A DNA stretch of 64,000 nucleotides, from NCBI RefSeq assembly GCF_010692725.1, contig NZ_JAAFZB010000093.1, positions 372,001-436,000 of the forward strand, in the 5' to 3' direction. The DNA comes from Flavihumibacter soli (GTDB lineage: Bacteria; Bacteroidota; Bacteroidia; Sphingobacteriales; Sphingobacteriaceae). Below are positions 51,703 through 61,099 of this stretch, piece after piece (positions within the stretch are counted from its first letter, which is position 1; each line of letters starts with the position of its first letter). The notes under the pieces were generated by a model. That model did not search any database, was not told the origin of the DNA, and was given only the letters and a program-made list of their open reading frames with translations. The translations under genes and the position numbers were made by a program.

Positions 51703-52635
51703 TTATTCATTTAAAAATTCAATATTTCGTTTTAAGCCGGCATATTTAGTGCGCTTGACCGCTGAATTTTTGAACACCCTTTGGAACGTTTCTTCGCTTA
51801 TTTCAAGCCAGTCTTTCCTTGTCATATTTAACAGTTCCGGATGAGGGTTAAACGCGGCTTCGTTATGAAGGACAGAAAATTTGTTCCAGGGACAAACGTC
51901 CTGACATATATCGCATCCAAACATCCAGTTTTCCATTTTTCCGGCAAACTCTGCAGGGAGTTCATTTTTGAGCTCAATTGTTAAATAAGAAATGCACCTG
52001 CTGCCATCCACCACATAAGGAGCAACAATGGCATCGGTAGGGCAGGCGTCGATGCAGCGAGTGCAGTTGCCGCAATGATCACGGGTGGGAATTGTATCAT
52101 AATCCAGCTCCTGATCGATAATCAGTTCAGACAGGAAAAAGAAAGACCCAGCATTCTTATTCAAAAGATTCGTGTTTTTGCCGATCCAACCAAAGCCGCC
52201 CTTCTTTGCCCAGGCTTTATCTAACACCGGCGCAGAATCTACAAAGGCTCTGCCGTTTATGTCGCCGATATTTTCACGAATATACTCTAGCAAGCTCTTA
52301 AGCTTATCCTTAATCACAAAATGATAATCGGTGCCGTATGCGTATTTGCTTATCTGGAAAGCTTCCTCATCGGCCTGTTTGATATCTGTATAGTAATTAA
52401 GTGCAAGTGAAATGACTGAACGAGCACCGTCAACCAGTTTCGTGGGATCGAGTCGCTTGTCGAAATTGTTTTCTAAGTAACTCATTTCGCCATGAAATCC
52501 CTTTTTTAAAAAACTTTCCAGTCGGGGGGCCTCGTCTTCAAGAAAGCCCGCCTTAGAAATTCCACAAAACATAAAGCCCAGTTCTTTGGCCTTTTGTTTG
52601 ATCATGCGGGAATATGATTGGTGAGTGCTGTTCAT
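51703..52635 (-). CDS. queG: Epoxyqueuosine reductase
   Basis: QueG reduces epoxyqueuosine in tRNA to queuosine using cobalamin and two 4Fe-4S clusters. Cluster cysteines are seen in [16 protein letters not shown] and [13 protein letters not shown], in the order typical of the family. The catalytic region [20 protein letters not shown] is present. TTG at 52650 extends the frame, but ATG at 52635 gives the expected 310 residues. With the CarH-like regulator it is a second cobalamin-dependent protein in this window. It is divergent from the SMUG2-like gene. Confidence 0.94.
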   Translation of the reverse strand: MNSTHQSYSRMIKQKAKELGFMFCGISKAGFLEDEAPRLESFLKKGFHGEMSYLENNFDKRLDPTKLVDGARSVISLALNYYTDIKQADEEAFQISKYAYGTDYHFVIKDKLKSLLEYIRENIGDINGRAFVDSAPVLDKAWAKKGGFGWIGKNTNLLNKNAGSFFFLSELIIDQELDYDTIPTRDHCGNCTRCIDACPTDAIVAPYVVDGSRCISYLTIELKNELPAEFAGKMENWMFGCDICQDVCPWNKFSVLHNEAAFNPHPELLNMTRKDWLEISEETFQRVFKNSAVKRTKYAGLKRNIEFLNE

Positions 52636-52712
52636 TGTAATATTCTGCAAAGGTAATCATTGTATGTTTGTTGATTCCCGGGACCATATTATTTAGTAAA
52701 TCAGATAAGAGT

Positions 52713-53390
52713 ATGATTTTTTTTGCTGAAAAGGTCATTAAATTCTATCAGTCGCTCAATCTGGGTATTGTTCTTTCGGATGGAATACAGGTTATGCACC
52801 CACACCTCATTCCTGAGGTAGAAAGAATTTCTTCTGAATTTTACCGGAAGTTTTATTCAGACAATTATCCAAGGACATTCATTTTTGGAATAAACCCGGG
52901 TCGATTTGGTGGTGGTATTACTGGTATTCCATTTACAGATCCGATCAAGCTGGAAAGTTATTGCGGAATTACTCACCCATTTAAAGGGAAATCAGAACTG
53001 TCTGCAGATTTCATTTATCAGGTCATTTCGGGTTATGGTGGAACTGAAAAATTCTATAATGAATTCTATTTTACTTCCTTATCTCCGCTGGGTTATACAA
53101 GGAACGGGACTAACCTTAATTACTATGATGACATCGAGCTGCTTGAGAATTTAATGCCGTTAATGGGGAGCTGGATGAAAAGTCAGGTAGATTTCGGCGC
53201 AAACAAGGATCGTTGCATATGCCTGGGGACCGGTAAAAATCTTAGATATCTAACTTATATGAACGAGCGGTACCATTTCTTTGAACGCATCGATGTTTTA
53301 GAACATCCTCGTTTCATTATGCAGTATCGGCGGAAATATTTAACCGACTACATAAGTAAATACCTCGAGGTATTAGCCCGTAAGGACTAG
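52713..53390 (+). CDS. SMUG2-like uracil-DNA glycosylase-fold protein
   Basis: This protein of 225 residues has the UDG-superfamily motif 1 GINPGRFGGGITGIPFTDP and a motif 2-like EHPRFIMQYRR near the C-terminus, a pattern I associate with the SMUG2/DUF4918 family of Bacteroidota. It would remove damaged or deaminated bases from DNA. A TTG at 52668 opens the frame, but the ATG at 52713 (MIFFAEKVIKFYQSL) is preferred. Substrate choice is not visible. Confidence 0.8.
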   Translation: MIFFAEKVIKFYQSLNLGIVLSDGIQVMHPHLIPEVERISSEFYRKFYSDNYPRTFIFGINPGRFGGGITGIPFTDPIKLESYCGITHPFKGKSELSADFIYQVISGYGGTEKFYNEFYFTSLSPLGYTRNGTNLNYYDDIELLENLMPLMGSWMKSQVDFGANKDRCICLGTGKNLRYLTYMNERYHFFERIDVLEHPRFIMQYRRKYLTDYISKYLEVLARKD

Positions 53391-53461
53391 TTATTAATAT
53401 TCGTTTCCTGTTTTGTGGTACATCTATTGTAATAGAGGCGCGTTACTTAAAATTACTCAAT

Positions 53462-54820
53462 ATGATTATAAAATTTATTAGCAGATCCTCTCTAGCTGCC
53501 GTTCTCCTTGCTTCGGGTAGCGTATATGCTCAGGATAGTACCCTGGTGTCTACAGACTTGAAACCTTTTGCGCCGGCGAGCTCTTTTAGGACATGGTCGC
53601 TTGGAATAAATGCAGGTGTACTCAGTCCCACACTTCCTTTCGGAAAAAATGATTTTACAACCTGGAAGCCCCAGTTAGGTTATGGTGCTTATGTTAAAAA
53701 GCAGATTATTCCGGCCTTAGGAATAAAGGCTGGTTTTCTAGCAGGTAAGCTGGAAGGCGATAACAGCGAACCTTATGGAAGCGGAATTACTTCTCAGAGT
53801 CCGTATGATGCTTTTGAAACTACTATAAGCTATTCAGGAAGCCTGATCGCGGAGTTAAATTTGGCTAATATCTACTGGATGAATCGCCGGAACACTATTA
53901 CTCCTTATTTCAACGCCGGAGCGGGCCTCATGGGATACAATATTAACCTTACAGACATTTCCGGAGTTCAATCGGAATTTAAAGAAGATGGTAATGTCAA
54001 CGAGGTATTTTTTCCTGTAGGTGCAGGATTAAAGTTCAGCTTGTCGCAGAGTGTCAACCTGGATCTTGGATATACCATGAATTTCGTTGATGGCGATAAT
54101 CTTGATGGTTACCGGAATGCACCACAGGATGATAAATTCTCCTATGGTCACATCGGTTTGGAGTTTGCGCTGGGAAAAAAATCGAAACCTCAGCTGGCTA
54201 CTTATAATCCGGTAGCCGCAATGGAACATGATTATATCACCCGTAATGCTGATCTGAAGAGTCAGCTGGAGGCAGAACGCGCGAGCAATGCCCAACGTCT
54301 GGCACAGATAGATGCAGAATGGAAAAAATTCCTGAACGATGCTGATAAAGATGGTGTCTCAGATCATTTTGATAAATGCCCGGATACGCCGGAAGGCACT
54401 CAGGTGGATGGCGCAGGTTGCCCTTTAAAAGTAACTACCACAACAGTAAATCCTGTTACGGTTATTACCGAAGAGGATAGGAGAGTTGTTGCAGAGGCTA
54501 TCAGGAATCTTGAATTTGATTTCGCTAAAGCTACCATACGTTCTAAATCTTATCCAAGCTTGAACAGAGTTGCTGAGTTGCTAGTTACCAAAAATTTCAG
54601 TCTGAAATTGGCTGGCCATACAGACAACGTAGGAAGCAACGCTGCCAATCTTAAACTTTCAAAAAATCGCGCTGAGTCCGTTAAGGCATATCTGGTAAGT
54701 CAGGGTGCTAATCCTTCAAGGATAGAAGCAGTTGGCTACGGAGAAACTCAACCGATCTCTTCTAACAAGACTGACGCTGGTCGTCAGAAAAACAGACGGG
54801 TGGAGTTCACGCTTTACTAA
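53462..54820 (+). CDS. OmpA-family outer membrane protein
   Basis: Domains in order: a signal peptide (SSLAAVLLASGSVYAQ); an N-terminal eight-strand-type beta-barrel (about 25-240); a coiled stretch; a thrombospondin type-3-like calcium repeat DADKDGVSDHFDKCPDTPEG; and a C-terminal OmpA peptidoglycan-binding domain (LAGHTDNVGSNAANLKLSKN, GYGETQPISSN, NRRVEFTLY). Length 452 residues is typical for Bacteroidota. It anchors the outer membrane to the wall. Confidence 0.93.
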   Translation: MIIKFISRSSLAAVLLASGSVYAQDSTLVSTDLKPFAPASSFRTWSLGINAGVLSPTLPFGKNDFTTWKPQLGYGAYVKKQIIPALGIKAGFLAGKLEGDNSEPYGSGITSQSPYDAFETTISYSGSLIAELNLANIYWMNRRNTITPYFNAGAGLMGYNINLTDISGVQSEFKEDGNVNEVFFPVGAGLKFSLSQSVNLDLGYTMNFVDGDNLDGYRNAPQDDKFSYGHIGLEFALGKKSKPQLATYNPVAAMEHDYITRNADLKSQLEAERASNAQRLAQIDAEWKKFLNDADKDGVSDHFDKCPDTPEGTQVDGAGCPLKVTTTTVNPVTVITEEDRRVVAEAIRNLEFDFAKATIRSKSYPSLNRVAELLVTKNFSLKLAGHTDNVGSNAANLKLSKNRAESVKAYLVSQGANPSRIEAVGYGETQPISSNKTDAGRQKNRRVEFTLY

Positions 54821-54835
54821 GCCTCCCATTATTAT

Positions 54836-54872
54836 AAAAAGCCGTTCAGAATTATATCTGAACGGCTTTTTT
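54836..54872. terminator. Bidirectional terminator between ompA-like gene and ruvB
   Basis: Arms AAAAAGCCGTTCAGA (54836-54850) and TCTGAACGGCTTTTT (54857-54871) are perfect complements, with a T-run on each strand. It serves both convergent genes. Confidence 0.93.
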
Positions 54873-54896
54873 CGTTTATATTAAGTATTCCAAGTA

Positions 54897-55919
54897 CTAG
54901 AACAAAGACGGATTTCCTCCGTGCTTGATCCTGCCTAAATGCCGGTAAGCATTTTCAGTACATTCGCGGCCTCTCGAGGTTCGCATAAGGTAGCCTTCCT
55001 GAATAAGGAACGGCTCGTATACCTCTTCAATTGTTCCTTCATCCTCACCAACAGCCGTAGCGATAGTTTTTAATCCCACAGGCCCACCTTTGAACTTGTC
55101 GATAATTGTTAATAATATCTTATTATCCATTTCATCCAGGCCGTGCTGATCAACGTTCAATGCATTCAGAGCATAGTTGGCAATTTCGGTATCAATACTG
55201 CCATTTCCTTTTATCTGTGCGAAATCGCGGGTACGTCGCAACAAGGCGTTAGCGATACGAGGCGTTCCGCGACTCCGTCGGGCAATTTCATATGCGCCTT
55301 CATCTGTAATTGGTGTTTTTAGGATTTGAGATGATCTTAGTACAATAGTGGTAAGCAGTTTGGCGTCATAGTATTCCAGTCGTGAATTAATTCCGAACCG
55401 GGCTCTTAAAGGAGCGGTAAGTAAACCTGAACGGGTAGTAGCACCTACCAGGGTAAAAGGATTAAGGGAAATCTGCACTGAGCGCGCATTTGGACCCGTT
55501 TCAAGCATGATATCGATCTTAAAATCCTCCATTGCCGAATACAGGTATTCTTCGACTAAAGGACTTAATCTGTGAATCTCATCGATAAATAGAATGTCGC
55601 CTGATTCCAGGTTTGTAAGCAGTCCAGCCAGATCCCCCGGCTTATCTAGTACAGGACCAGAAGTGATCCGTATATTTACGCCCATTTCGTTCGCTATAAT
55701 ATACGAAAGGGTAGTCTTGCCAAGGCCCGGAGGGCCATGCAGCAAGACATGGTCAAGAGCTTCACCACGTAATTTTGCGGCCTGTACAAAAATCTTTAAG
55801 TTCTCCAGAATTTTGTACTGACCTGTAAAGTCTTCAAAGACCTGAGGGCGCAAAACTTTTTCGATTTCCCGCTCGGTTGACGAAAGGTTTTCCTGACTGG
55901 GATCGAGATGTTCATTCAT
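54897..55919 (-). CDS. ruvB: Holliday junction ATP-dependent helicase RuvB
   Basis: A 340-residue AAA+ motor that drives branch migration with RuvA. Walker A is [12 protein letters not shown], Walker B is [10 protein letters not shown], sensor 1 is [10 protein letters not shown], and the C-terminal winged helix follows ([32 protein letters not shown]). Length and order are standard. ruvA and ruvC are not in the window. Confidence 0.98.
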   Translation of the reverse strand: MNEHLDPSQENLSSTEREIEKVLRPQVFEDFTGQYKILENLKIFVQAAKLRGEALDHVLLHGPPGLGKTTLSYIIANEMGVNIRITSGPVLDKPGDLAGLLTNLESGDILFIDEIHRLSPLVEEYLYSAMEDFKIDIMLETGPNARSVQISLNPFTLVGATTRSGLLTAPLRARFGINSRLEYYDAKLLTTIVLRSSQILKTPITDEGAYEIARRSRGTPRIANALLRRTRDFAQIKGNGSIDTEIANYALNALNVDQHGLDEMDNKILLTIIDKFKGGPVGLKTIATAVGEDEGTIEEVYEPFLIQEGYLMRTSRGRECTENAYRHLGRIKHGGNPSLF

Positions 55920-55999
55920 GGTTTAAAGGTAGTGCAATTGATTGATACGTAAAATGTGTTTTGTAGGAAGCACTAGTTATAATAGGGTAGTTGTAGATA

Positions 56000-56746
56000 T
56001 TAGGATACCTTGTTAGCCCGGGGATATTTGCGAAACCAGCTATCTACTTTAATGCGAATTACCCCTAAAACGGCTTCCTGAAAGATCTTTGTACTCATTT
56101 TAGAAGTTCCTTCGGTTCTGTCTGTAAAAATTATAGGAACTTCTACAACCTTGAACCCGTATTTGATAGCGGTAAACTTCATTTCAATTTGGAAAGCATA
56201 GCCAATAAATTTTATCCTTTCCAGATCAATAGTTTCCAGCACCTTTCGCCGGTAACATTTGAATCCCGCCGTGGCATCCTGTATTTCGATCCTCGTTATA
56301 AGCCGTACGTATGCAGACGCAAAATATGACATTAGCACGCGACTCATGGGCCAGTTAACCACATTGACCCCTTTAACATACCTGGAACCAATAGCTACAT
56401 CCGCACCATCTATACAAGCTTGCTTTAATCTGATCAGGTCGCTCGGATTATGTGAAAAATCTGCATCCATTTCAAAAATGTATTTGTAATCCTGTTTTAG
56501 CGCCCACTTGAAGCCGTGAATATATGCCGTTCCCAGGCCGAGTTTGCCAGATCGCTGTTCTATGTGCAGTTTTCCTGAGAACTCCCCCTGCAAGTGCTTG
56601 ACAATATCAGCCGTGCCATCTGGAGAACCATCGTCGATAATCAGAACATGAAAATCATCCGGTAATGCAAAAACTGCACGAATAATTTTTTCAATATTTT
56701 CTTTTTCGTTGAAGGTGGGAATTAAGACAAGGCTATCTGAAAGCAC
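56000..56746 (-). CDS. Dpm1-like polyprenol monophosphomannose synthase (GT2)
   Basis: This 248-residue GT2 enzyme has the signature LVLIPTFNEKENIEKII, the metal-binding MDADFSHNPSDL (DxD) and GSRYVKGVNVVNWPMSR. It transfers a sugar, typically mannose, from a nucleotide donor to polyprenyl phosphate. It lacks C-terminal membrane helices, which matches the bacterial Ppm1 catalytic domain. The start is GTG at 56746; no upstream ATG is in frame. Sugar specificity is inferred from family only. Confidence 0.85.
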   Translation of the reverse strand: MLSDSLVLIPTFNEKENIEKIIRAVFALPDDFHVLIIDDGSPDGTADIVKHLQGEFSGKLHIEQRSGKLGLGTAYIHGFKWALKQDYKYIFEMDADFSHNPSDLIRLKQACIDGADVAIGSRYVKGVNVVNWPMSRVLMSYFASAYVRLITRIEIQDATAGFKCYRRKVLETIDLERIKFIGYAFQIEMKFTAIKYGFKVVEVPIIFTDRTEGTSKMSTKIFQEAVLGVIRIKVDSWFRKYPRANKVS

Positions 56747-56787
56747 GGAGTAAGAGTTTATAAGCGGCTAAGATAAGGGATTAAAAT

Positions 56788-56818
56788 AAAAAACCCGTGC
56801 TGTAGAGTAACACGGGTT
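56788..56818 (-). terminator. Terminator of the POT transporter gene
   Basis: AACCCGTG (56792-56799) and CACGGGTT (56811-56818) form the stem. On the minus strand a TTTTTTATTTT tract follows. It lies 24 nt past the stop at 56842. Confidence 0.9.
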
Positions 56819-56841
56819 CTTAACTTCTATAACGCTAAATA

Positions 56842-58365
56842 TTAACTAACTCCGCTCATTAACTTTTTAAGAACGGGCGAAAGGATCAATAATATGACTC
56901 CTGCGCAAATTGAGGTCAACGTTAAAAAGCTAAATAGCTGCATATCCGGGAAATTGTTCTTGAGCACTGATTCCAGTACACCTGCCATATAATTGGCCAG
57001 AGCAATGCTGGCAAACCATAAGCCCATCATTACCGACACGATTTTTTGAGGCGACAATTTAGAGATCATCGATAGGCCGATCGGCGACAGGCATAGTTCA
57101 GCAACTGTATGCAAAAAGTAAACAGTAACTAACCACATCGGACTGACCAGGTCGCCACCCTGAGAAGCTGCGTTGGCAGCACTCATCACAACAAACCCAA
57201 TTCCCAGGAATATCAGGGCCAATGCAAATTTGACCGGGATATTAGGATTTTTTCCGATACGTGACAGGCTTAGCCAGAGCATAGAAATCACAGGCGCCAA
57301 AGAAATAATCCAGATGGAATTAACTGACTGGAACCACGCTGCCGGAGTTTCCCAGCCAAACAGGATTCGATCAGTATTGCTTTCCGCAAAAAGGTTAAAC
57401 GTCCCTCCAGCTTGTTCGAAGCCCGCCCAAAAGAAGATGTTGAAAAAACACAAAACGAAGATTACCCCGACGCGTTTCCATTCGACACTTCCTTTTGTAT
57501 TGCTAAAGATGATATACGCCAAAGAAAGTGCACCGATTATAGCTAATACGGTAGTTAAGATGTCCTTAGCTCCTTCACCCAGGTTGCCCCATAACAGTAA
57601 AAGGCCGTAAACAAGAATTAGTCCTGAAACTACATATAATGCAATTTGCGTCCAATCTTTACCACCTAAAGTAAGTTGTTGTTTTGATTGATGATCCCTG
57701 TCAGGTGCGAAGCCGACATTTCCCAGAAGTTTGCCTTGAACGGCAAACCAGATGGTTCCCAATAACATTCCGACTCCGGCAGCACCGAATCCGTAAGCCC
57801 ATCCGTATTCAACCGCCAGGTAACCACAGACCAGTGGAGCAAGGAAAGCACCAAGGTTGATACCCATGTAAAAGATAGTAAAGGCCGAATCTTTTCGGGG
57901 ATCATGGTCAGAATATAGCTTACCGACGATCGTAGAAATATTGGGTTTAAAAAAGCCGTTTCCTACTATAATCACTCCTAGCCCGAGATGAAGCAGCCAT
58001 GTACGAGCTTCTATGTTACCAACTTGTGAATATGCAAGGGTGAATTGTCCCAAAGCCATCAATATACCGCCAATGAAAATTGCCTTCCGCTGTCCAAGAA
58101 CTTTATCAGCCAATAATCCACCGACAATAGGCGTCAGATAGACTAAGCCCGTGAAAATAGCATAAATCTCTAATGCGGATGTCCGGTCTAGTTGAAAACC
58201 ACCGTTAACGATTTGCGCAGTGAGATACAATACCAGGAGGGCTCGCATACCATAGTAGCTGAAACGTTCCCACATTTCAGTTGCAAAGAGCACATACAGG
58301 CCCTTAGGGTGACCAGTTTGGGGTTTTTTAAGTTCTTCAGGATGAAGAATTTCTGTTTGATCCAT
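56842..58365 (-). CDS. POT/PTR-family peptide transporter, copy 1
   Basis: A 507-residue proton-coupled oligopeptide transporter of the MFS superfamily. The POT signature ExxERFxYY is present as EMWERFSYYGMRALLVLYL, with GGLLADKVLGQRKAIFIGG and FTIFYMGINLGAFLAPLVCGYL. It imports di- and tripeptides. It follows its paralogue at 58404 with a 38-nt gap, so the two are a tandem pair on one strand; this copy has a shorter loop in the second half. Confidence 0.93.
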   Translation of the reverse strand: MDQTEILHPEELKKPQTGHPKGLYVLFATEMWERFSYYGMRALLVLYLTAQIVNGGFQLDRTSALEIYAIFTGLVYLTPIVGGLLADKVLGQRKAIFIGGILMALGQFTLAYSQVGNIEARTWLLHLGLGVIIVGNGFFKPNISTIVGKLYSDHDPRKDSAFTIFYMGINLGAFLAPLVCGYLAVEYGWAYGFGAAGVGMLLGTIWFAVQGKLLGNVGFAPDRDHQSKQQLTLGGKDWTQIALYVVSGLILVYGLLLLWGNLGEGAKDILTTVLAIIGALSLAYIIFSNTKGSVEWKRVGVIFVLCFFNIFFWAGFEQAGGTFNLFAESNTDRILFGWETPAAWFQSVNSIWIISLAPVISMLWLSLSRIGKNPNIPVKFALALIFLGIGFVVMSAANAASQGGDLVSPMWLVTVYFLHTVAELCLSPIGLSMISKLSPQKIVSVMMGLWFASIALANYMAGVLESVLKNNFPDMQLFSFLTLTSICAGVILLILSPVLKKLMSGVS

Positions 58366-58403
58366 TTTAAATAATTATGTGTTAAGTGATTTAGCGGTTT
58401 AAT

Positions 58404-60050
58404 TTAAGCATGTTTATTGATAATTCCCCGTAGCCATTTGATCATCGCAAAAATGATGAGGCCAGCAATTGTACATGCAGCAAAGTTAACAAGGAAATAA
58501 TTGGCCTTATGATCGTAAGTGTCCCAAAGCGAAGCAAGTACGCCTGATAATTTGTTGCCGACAGATGTAGCGAGGAACCAACCGCCCATCATTAAAGAGG
58601 TTAACCGGGGAGGAGCCACCTTGGAAACCAGTGATAAGCCGATGGGCGACAGGCACAGTTCGCCAATGGTCACTACCGCGTACGAGCAGATTAGCCACCA
58701 TGCGGAAGCTTTGTCTGAAGTCATATCCGTGCTCCATACGGCAGCAGCCATAATCAGAGTTGATAGCCCGGTAATCAGCAAGCCATAACCAATTTTAGCA
58801 GGTGTGGAAGGTTCAGCATTCCTTCTTCTCAGGAAGCTAAAAAAGCTGATAACCAGGGGGGTTAAAAGGATGATGAAAAAGGGATTTACAGATTGAAATA
58901 TTTCTGTGGATATAAGTTTGAGGCTTTTTTCTTCCTGTTCCGGCCAATGCTCCTTCGGTAAATTTTGAAAATATGGATTAGCAGAAAAAACTTTTACCGG
59001 TTTCCCATCAAGATCTTTTTCTGCACGAAAGTAAGCGTCATATTTTGGGAAGGAATCGGGTTTTGTATTCAGTTCCTGCATCATGCCGAATGGCTTCAGA
59101 ACCGGACTGACGTTATCGGATACCTTACGATCTGTATATGTTTCCGCCCAGGTGGTAAGTGCGGAAGAATTCTGTTTGAAAACAGCCCAGAAAACGACGA
59201 CTACAGCAAAAATTGCCAGCAAAGCACCTATTCTTGATTTATCCTCTTTATTTGATTTTACAAGGAGATTTACATAAAAGCCGATAATTGGCAAACATGC
59301 GATGATGAAGGCATCTGTAGAATCAGAACCTAAAATATTTCCGGGTATGAACCACCCAAGTGCGCCAAACATTATTGCCGGAATAAAGATCAGCCAGATC
59401 ACTTTTGAAACAGGCATATCCTCCGGATTCGCCGGCTTGCGAATGTCAGCCTCTTTGATATGCTTAGTGCCGGCCAGAAACCAAAGTACTCCTACCAGCA
59501 TTCCAACTCCTGCAGCACCAAAAGCGTAGCCCCAGCCATATTCGTTGCGCATATAGGCTGCAACGAAATTACAGACGAACGCCCCAACGTTAATTCCCAT
59601 ATAAAAGATGTTGTACCCCGAGTCTTTTAAATGCTTTCTCTCTGTCGTAGAATAAAGATTACCGAGCAGCGTGGAAATATTAGGTTTAAAAAAGCCATTT
59701 CCGACGATTATCAGTAATACAGAGAACCAGAAAAAGGTCATACCCGGGATCGCCAGACCAAAATATCCCAAAGACATTAAAACCCCTCCTATAAGGATTG
59801 ATTTCCGGTAGCCCAGAATTCTGTCAGCAATTAATCCGCCCAAAAATGGTGTCAGGTATACGAGGCCAAGATAGGTTCCAACGATGTCTGAGCCTTCGGC
59901 CCGTCCGAGACCCATTCCACCCTTGGCAGTATCAGTTAAGTACAGAAAGAGGATCCCCAGCATGAGGTAGTAGCCAAAGCGCTCCCACATTTCGGTAAAA
60001 AACAATACATACAAGCCTTTTGGGTGCTTTACAGTCGCAGCGTTGGACAT
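58404..60050 (-). CDS. POT/PTR-family peptide transporter, copy 2
   Basis: A 548-residue paralogue of the downstream transporter. The POT motif is EMWERFGYYLMLGILFLYL, then GGLIADRILGYRKSILIGG and YNIFYMGINVGAFVCNFV. Compared with copy 1 it has about 50 extra residues between the helix containing FWAVFKQNSSALTTWAE and FQSVNPFFIILLTPL (DAYFRAEKDLDGKPVKVF, LPKEHWPEQEEKSLKLI), placed on the periplasmic side by topology. That loop may affect substrate choice. Confidence 0.92.
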   Translation of the reverse strand: MSNAATVKHPKGLYVLFFTEMWERFGYYLMLGILFLYLTDTAKGGMGLGRAEGSDIVGTYLGLVYLTPFLGGLIADRILGYRKSILIGGVLMSLGYFGLAIPGMTFFWFSVLLIIVGNGFFKPNISTLLGNLYSTTERKHLKDSGYNIFYMGINVGAFVCNFVAAYMRNEYGWGYAFGAAGVGMLVGVLWFLAGTKHIKEADIRKPANPEDMPVSKVIWLIFIPAIMFGALGWFIPGNILGSDSTDAFIIACLPIIGFYVNLLVKSNKEDKSRIGALLAIFAVVVVFWAVFKQNSSALTTWAETYTDRKVSDNVSPVLKPFGMMQELNTKPDSFPKYDAYFRAEKDLDGKPVKVFSANPYFQNLPKEHWPEQEEKSLKLISTEIFQSVNPFFIILLTPLVISFFSFLRRRNAEPSTPAKIGYGLLITGLSTLIMAAAVWSTDMTSDKASAWWLICSYAVVTIGELCLSPIGLSLVSKVAPPRLTSLMMGGWFLATSVGNKLSGVLASLWDTYDHKANYFLVNFAACTIAGLIIFAMIKWLRGIINKHA

Positions 60051-60079
60051 TCTCTAGTAGGATATTATGTGCAAAATAA

Positions 60080-60112
60080 AAGTCCTGCCAGGAAATTAAT
60101 CCGGCAAGACTT
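60080..60112 (-). terminator. Terminator of the secreted protein gene at 60176
   Basis: AAGTCCTGCC (60080-60089) pairs with GGCAAGACTT (60103-60112) with one mismatch, followed on the minus strand by TTTTATTTTG. It separates this gene from the POT pair. Confidence 0.75.
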
Positions 60113-60175
60113 CAAGAATACGAATTAAATTTTTAAAATGGTTATAGAGCAAAAACTGCAATCGAATTTCATAAA

Positions 60176-61093
60176 CTACTTGTTGCCGCCTGCACCTTTT
60201 AATTTTCGTGGGTCGTTATACTGTTCATCTTTCTCGGACGGCGGATTTTCCAGCTTTAGATCTGAAACAAGCTGTAAACGTCCATTCTGAATTTTGTAGC
60301 CATCATATGAAAAGTCCGGCCCGTAAAGATCGTATTTACCTTCCAGTCTGGGATCAGGAGGGGCAAGATGGTCAAATACAATCATTCCAATTTTAGGGTC
60401 GTAGCTTAGAACCATGGATGCCTGCCGTGTATACTCAAAGATCACACGCTTCTTGGCCGGGTTATTTTTATCGCCATCAAAAGCTGCCATTCCAAAAACG
60501 GGCTTATCATTTTTGAATTGCAGGATTTCAATTACTTTTTTATTCGACTTGATCGTGTTGCCCTTCCATCCCAGCAAGATATAGTAGGGGCTTTTAACGT
60601 TAGTTGTTACCGGTACAATTTGGTAATACTGAGCGCCATACCATTTCTCATTTGTGGTTACGGTATCCGCGGGATTCTTTATCGCAGGAGTATAATCGAT
60701 CAAAGGAAACATTTCCAATTTGCCTTCCGGATTATTCATTTGAATTGTCCCATAATAACGGTAGCTCCCGTCATTATTCATTACATGCCAGCTGAATATC
60801 CTGAACTTCTTATCAGGAGGTGATTGAATTGATATCGCTTTTAAAGAATCAAAATTAAAGGTAAATGAGTGTGGCGTTTTCAACGCACTAACCAGCGTTT
60901 TGATAAACATATAACTGGCGTTGTATCGCTCAGGCTCACTGTTATTGTTATAGATCTGGTGAGAAATGGCCTTCAGGCTGTCCTGCCAGACGCTTAGCTG
61001 TCTTCGGGTGTCCGTATCATCAGAATGCTGAGCGCACACAAAAAAGGGGCTAAAGGTAAGAAGAGTAAAAAACAATAACTTAAAAGGCTTCAT
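60176..61093 (-). CDS. Secreted protein of unknown function
   Basis: This 305-residue protein has a signal peptide (LLFFTLLTFSPFFVCAQ, cleavage after about residue 21). The N-terminal ~70 residues are helical, and the remainder is beta-rich with many Tyr, Lys and Asn residues (YRYYGTIQMNNPEGKLEMFP, VKSPYYILLGWKGNTIKSNK, PRLEGKYDLYGPDFSYDGYK). I do not recognise a named domain. It ends with a charged, Gly-rich tail. It lies 6 nt downstream of the thiolase gene on the same strand, so it may be cotranscribed. Confidence 0.75.
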   Translation of the reverse strand: MKPFKLLFFTLLTFSPFFVCAQHSDDTDTRRQLSVWQDSLKAISHQIYNNNSEPERYNASYMFIKTLVSALKTPHSFTFNFDSLKAISIQSPPDKKFRIFSWHVMNNDGSYRYYGTIQMNNPEGKLEMFPLIDYTPAIKNPADTVTTNEKWYGAQYYQIVPVTTNVKSPYYILLGWKGNTIKSNKKVIEILQFKNDKPVFGMAAFDGDKNNPAKKRVIFEYTRQASMVLSYDPKIGMIVFDHLAPPDPRLEGKYDLYGPDFSYDGYKIQNGRLQLVSDLKLENPPSEKDEQYNDPRKLKGAGGNK

Positions 61094-61099
61094 TTTATC

